DNA of 64,000 nucleotides from Zygnema cylindricum (taxonomy: Eukaryota; Streptophyta; Zygnematophyceae; Zygnematales; Zygnemataceae). Where the stretch lies: contig JBBHKE010002693.1 of NCBI GenBank assembly GCA_037447655.1, positions 108,596 to 172,595 of the forward strand, in the 5' to 3' direction. The notes beneath the pieces were generated by a model. The model searched no databases. It saw only the letters and a list, made by a program, of their open reading frames with translations, and had not been told where the DNA came from. The translations under genes were made by a program, and so were the position numbers. Of this stretch, positions 54,686 through 64,000 are shown in pieces (the stretch's first letter is position 1; each line of letters opens with the position of its first letter).

Positions 54686-57600
54686 ACATGTATTATTTTA
54701 TTATTTTGGACAACATACACCGGATGTCCTTTGATATGATGACATGATGCAAGAAGTATGTTCTTATACATCACAATGTTATGTGCTGTTAAAACACGTT
54801 CAATGAGGGTGCTCAACCGAACGCGAAGGAATTACAATGGGTGGCCAATTTTAGAGATTTAACTTGACACAATGTGTAAAATAGTAAGTGCATTTATAAA
54901 GCGTGGAATACGCCATTTAGGAAGCTAAACACGAGACAAGTGATGTACATGTTTGTTTTCTTTGTAATAGTTGATGAAAAATGAAGTTTCTGCAAACATA
55001 TAGAAATTGAAAAACAATTTGCATTTTTAACTGTGTGAATCATTCTTTACAGTAGATGAAATTTCAGGAGCAAAATGGGTATAATCTTTTCAAACCCAAC
55101 AGGTTACCTAAGGCACGCTCTAGTGTGCACAACCAGTCAGCACTACCCAACAAGGTTCGTTGTATGTTGCCAACAACAATAATTATTGTTTGATATTGTT
55201 GCACGAGATTCCACATTAGCAAATTGAAGCGCACGACACTCATTGACGCCAGGTTCGTGCCAATTAGATGGTATGCTTTGAGCATCAGTACACTGAATAC
55301 ATGTCATACAGACTTTTGTACTTTGCACATTTACCACCCCTGCCGCCTCTTCCCCTGAAAGCGACACATTAAACCCATGGTTTAGATTTGTTCATTATTA
55401 CATTGGTGCGCTTTAAGAAGCATTGGTTTCGATGTTTTTCTTCTCCAGATTTTGAGTGTCAATTTCTTCTTTCTGTCATTTTCCATTTGAAGTGTTTGAA
55501 TATGAAAAGTTGAACATATCTCCATGACGCTGCACTGAAAAGTTGTATGGTAAACAATGAACACGATTGAATTTGTTTCACTTTCAAAGCCTATATTGAA
55601 CTTTAAGACAATTGCATTCTACGATTTTCTTTCCTACGGGCAATATCTTAAGTTAGTGATATTGATATTGAAACACAATCAACTTAAAGTGTGGAAAGTA
55701 TCTATTTAATGCTAACCACTTAAACTGCGTTCAGGGAAATTAATATTATGTGCAACTAGTCCACTTCCATACAAAACGTCCGCACGAATGTCTCATTGTA
55801 CAACCTTCTGTTCGTTCTGCTTACAACTTGGAAATGGAACATTTTTACACTAATTTGTATGTTTTCTGCAATTGCCAAACCCACAAGTACATCACCCAGT
55901 AAATGCTGTCACGGAAGTACATACACACTTGAAATGGTGTTAATGCCAATTCCTTCATATCACAATCACAAATGCAATCCTTTAGAACAAATTAGGTTCT
56001 CAGAAGAATGAGAAACAGTCAGGTGAGCGGAACAACCATCTACCCTTCAGAGGACAAAACCGAGAGATTATAAAAATGTAAGCACATGAAGCACCATGAT
56101 GTTAGTTCCACTTTAACAAAAGCGTTTCAACTTGAGGTTGAAGCAAGTTGTATGCTCACATCCCATTCAATTCATAAAATTGTATACCTTGATAAAACTT
56201 TACGACTTCAGGTTGCAACCCATTAGAAAGCTCCATATAAGCATAACTTGAACTACACATTTTGTCTCCTTCAAAAGATTCGCCAAATACAAACTTCCTG
56301 TTTCCAATACGGGTATGAAAAATTTGTCCTCATAATATACACTCAACAAAAATGATGTCCTTAGTCCAGGTGCTTTGGAGAAACCCAACCAAACATGTCA
56401 ACCTCAACCTTGAATTCAACCATAACTTAACCACTGTGGCAGTGGGACAAGTATTGACTGCAACTAATTTATTACAAACACACATAACATCATGCAAGAT
56501 AAGAAAAATAAAGCCTGACATTCCCTTCATGTTCCATGTGGACTAAAGCACCAATAATATGCAGCAAGCACCAACATATAATGTGGATTTATTTTTCATG
56601 TATAAAATCACACCAGCCAAAGGAACACCCACCCCATGATATATCTTATGAAATATATTAGTTTCCATATATGCTCATCACATGTGAACATTTTTTACAC
56701 TCATACATCCATCAGGCAGCATAATCACGTGCCCTTAATTCAATAAACTAAAGTCACAGCAAAGGGTGTATTAGGTTGATATTCTCCTCTATCCCTGGGC
56801 CACTATTCCATTCGAACTTCGACGAATAATCCGTTGAAACAAAAAAAGTACGTCACCTTTTGGAGTTCCTGGCATAATCACACATTTGTATGACAGTAAG
56901 GAAAAGCTCTGCGCTTCTTCTGACAATGTAAATTAAGAACGTTCCCCGAAAATGAATTGCATGTCATACACACATTTTCCTTACGTCTTCCGAGGACAAA
57001 ACCTGAAAAAACTGCTGGAACTTGCGTCCCTTTTACTGAACTCCCATGTGCTTGCACTTTGCCAAGTACTCCTGTGACCCACCTCAAGGTCATTATCCCA
57101 CATGTCGATAAGGACCTCTTTAGGACACATGCATGCACTGACCAAGCTGTGCTTCAACGGCACTGACCTGCACCAGATAATACAAACCAACCAAAATCAT
57201 CAGCGACAATACTGGATGTCAATACTACATCACAGATGAATACTGGAGTGCAATACTAGATACCAATGCTAGATAACGACATAAAAAGTGTGAAAACGTG
57301 TGCAAGCACCTTAGTTGGTATCCCCGTCTGACAGGTATATTGTACCCGAAAGACACTTATAATACCATACTAGAAGAGATTACCCAAGTATAGCGTTTGC
57401 ACAAGTTTTCACACTTTTCACCTACAGAATAGCCATGCAACAGCTTGAATAGTTATTGAAGTTATTAACTCTAACTCCAGGTAGTGTTTTTCTTATCTGA
57501 TGGAATCATAAATTGGTGTTAATGATACTATTTAAGTTAAGGGGCCCACAATAAGCCACATTGCAAAACTTAATTTAGTGTAATTGGTTGCATAATAAAT

Positions 57601-58794
57601 TGTTAGCGCTACTAAATCACATATTCTAACAGCAATAGGTGGTGTAGAACAGTGCCCCATCGCTATTAAAGTCAAAAACACTAATTGGAACTAACCTCTC
57701 TCTACACTAAATCAGTGTTATAAAATTAAAATTCGCATTTACACTTTTAGTTTGTTTAAATAATAGACATGGCCAGTGTTATTGATGCCCATCGCCATTA
57801 ATGAAACAGAATTATTAGCATTAAAGCAAAATGTTGTTAACCTTTCGATAGTGTTATTGACTCTATTTCATAATTTCTGGTCAAAAAGACTTATTACCAA
57901 ATCAGTGTTACTTACACTTTAACAATGGGCAGTGTAGCTCAATACCAGTAGCAGCAAAGCTGTAGGGCCAAACAAAATGCAAAAAAATTGCAAGTATTAT
58001 ACCACTCTTGCGGACTCACAACAACCATCCCCTTCTCACCTTCTGGATTTTGACGCTTCGCCATCCAAAGTACGTTTAGCAAAAAAATACGTCCCACTCA
58101 ACTCCTGTAACACAGTCAAATCTGTTGTTGGGCAACGCCACTGTTCTCGTTACTCGCGCAGTTTTACTGGTACAATGGAACAGACAAAAGTATGCCTTAC
58201 TGCAGAGAGCAGTGGCAACAAATGAAACCAGCATACCAGAGCCGGTCAAGCCCATGGACAAACAACGCTTTCTCATTTACACCTTTATTCGCCACGGAGG
58301 AAAACTCTCCTGCCCATCAAATCCTATGTAGATTTTGTCAATGAAATTCCTGGATATATCCTAAACATGTCTTCTTTTGCGCAATGATTTTCTTCTGTCC
58401 AATTCATATGCCATCACTATACTACAAGAGCAAGCTATCTGCCCAAGTCCAGACCCATTTATGGCTCTTTTCAACCTGTCAGGAATCTGAAAATGTATTC
58501 GAACTCCTGCCGAAACCAGCAGATTAAAAAGGCTCTGCTTTCTGGACAGGAGAACACGCGATTTTGTCTACGACCGTTAGTAGCTAGACACTGAGGTAGC
58601 CATGCACTCTTTCAGAAAACCTCCATATGGCGACCTCACAATGATGTTTTTCAATCATAACATCAGGATGGTCGCCTTGGGTCCCTCCTAGCTGGTGCAG
58701 CGGGAGGTAGACGTCCTGTCGCAAGAGAGCCACTGCCATGCAACGGTCTTCTCAACCCTGCGGAAAAAAACACGTCTTTTCTTGTTACTAAAAA

Positions 58795-58866
58795 AAAAGG
58801 AAATGAGAGAGGACGGACGGGGGTTAGGGAGGGAGGGAGGGAGGGAAGGAAAAAAGGAAGGAAGGA
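58795..58866. repeat. Purine-rich low-complexity tract
   Basis: A-runs, then GGGA and GGAA repeats, probably within the YAK1 3' untranslated region, where the transcript would be pyrimidine-rich. Confidence 0.75.
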
Positions 58867-59059
58867 TGGTTAACAAATCCAGCAGGAATATAACCTGCAC
58901 TACCACATTTATTCCCAACTCCAACAGGATATTTTTACAGCTTTCCCTTTTCCCCAAGAACAAAAACATACAAGATCCTGGACAACCCATAATTTGACAA
59001 ATAATGGTTTCATTGCCCCATTGAGTGACGGTGCAACAAAAATGATTATCACGATTCTC

Positions 59060-63862
<4,803 letters not shown>

Positions 63863-64000
63863 TCATCAGATACACATCTCCGTACGGCGTCAATAGCTGA
63901 CGGATGGCAATTGTGAAGGCATGTCTGTTTATTTCATAACGTGGACATTTTTTTTTTTGAGAAGACCAGACATAATCATAAAATCAGAGATAAGACACAC

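Larger units (their letters stand above)
54294..59059. other. Intergenic region upstream of the YAK1 3' end
   Basis: I see no convincing coding region. It holds a TG microsatellite (54614-54674), an inverted repeat (57284-57418), a block rich in CAGTGTTA-like words (57540-57960) and a purine-rich tract (about 58795-58866). The last part, next to 59059, is probably YAK1 3' untranslated sequence. Confidence 0.6.

Noticed and set aside
54396-54816. minus-strand frames rich in His-Thr
   Set aside because: They read through the TG microsatellite.
56878-57138. 86-codon Cys-containing minus-strand frame
   Set aside because: No recognisable domain, no splice context and no second line of evidence.
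58688-58997. 100-codon frames on both strands
   Set aside because: They span the purine-rich low-complexity tract and are probably YAK1 3' untranslated sequence.

Overview
This window is plant nuclear DNA. It is dominated by nested Ty1/copia LTR retrotransposons, plus a 40-bp satellite array and, at the right end, the 3' two thirds of one host gene on the minus strand. The host gene is recognisable by eye as YAK1, the plant DYRK-family protein kinase: a kinase C-lobe followed by a long Gln/Gly/Ser-rich tail, with introns of about 140-460 bp. The retroelement primer site matches the plant initiator tRNA-Met anticodon arm as I recall it. Intron sizes and repeat style would fit a moss, liverwort or other non-seed land plant, but I cannot name the species.

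Layout. 1-17072: a copia pol fragment (D) is split by element A (72-10501). A's 3' LTR is itself split by the minus-strand element B (5525-10297). Element C (10900-17072) sits at the far end of D. 17073-39549: an array of 40-bp units in four blocks, interrupted by element E (17793-28688, carrying minus-strand element F at 23066-27557), a single LTR G, and a composite H (30724-38696) that includes a chimeric LTR. 39550-50753: remains of a different copia family in both orientations (K' minus, K plus). K' is broken by single LTR L, full-length element M and the start of element N, and there is a 10-N assembly gap at 49505. 50754-54300: AT-rich DNA with an 850-900 bp tandem duplication whose first copy holds solo LTR O. 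54300-59059: intergenic, with microsatellites. 59060-63835: eight YAK1 exons.

How the elements work. A, C, E, H and M have the usual copia order (Gag, zinc knuckle, protease, integrase, RT, RNase H), but each copy is broken by stops and frameshifts. In all of them, and in N, B and F, the primer-binding site is complementary to the anticodon stem-loop of initiator tRNA-Met rather than to its 3' end. This is the half-tRNA priming known from Drosophila copia and yeast Ty5. The Gag start codon lies inside the LTR, so the PBS is translated as part of Gag. B and F are much younger (paired LTRs of exactly equal length, about 99.5% identical by eye) and encode only Gag fused to a vestige of RT/RNase H with a Lys-rich tail. 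They look like a non-autonomous lineage moved by enzymes of the autonomous relatives. A chimeric LTR with an autonomous-type left part and a B-type right part supports co-packaging. The LTRs share a covarying hairpin, G-box/ABRE-like and GTAC-rich promoter motifs, and an antisense tRNA-like relic.

Limits: all boundaries were read by eye and may be off by a base or two. No similarity search was run.
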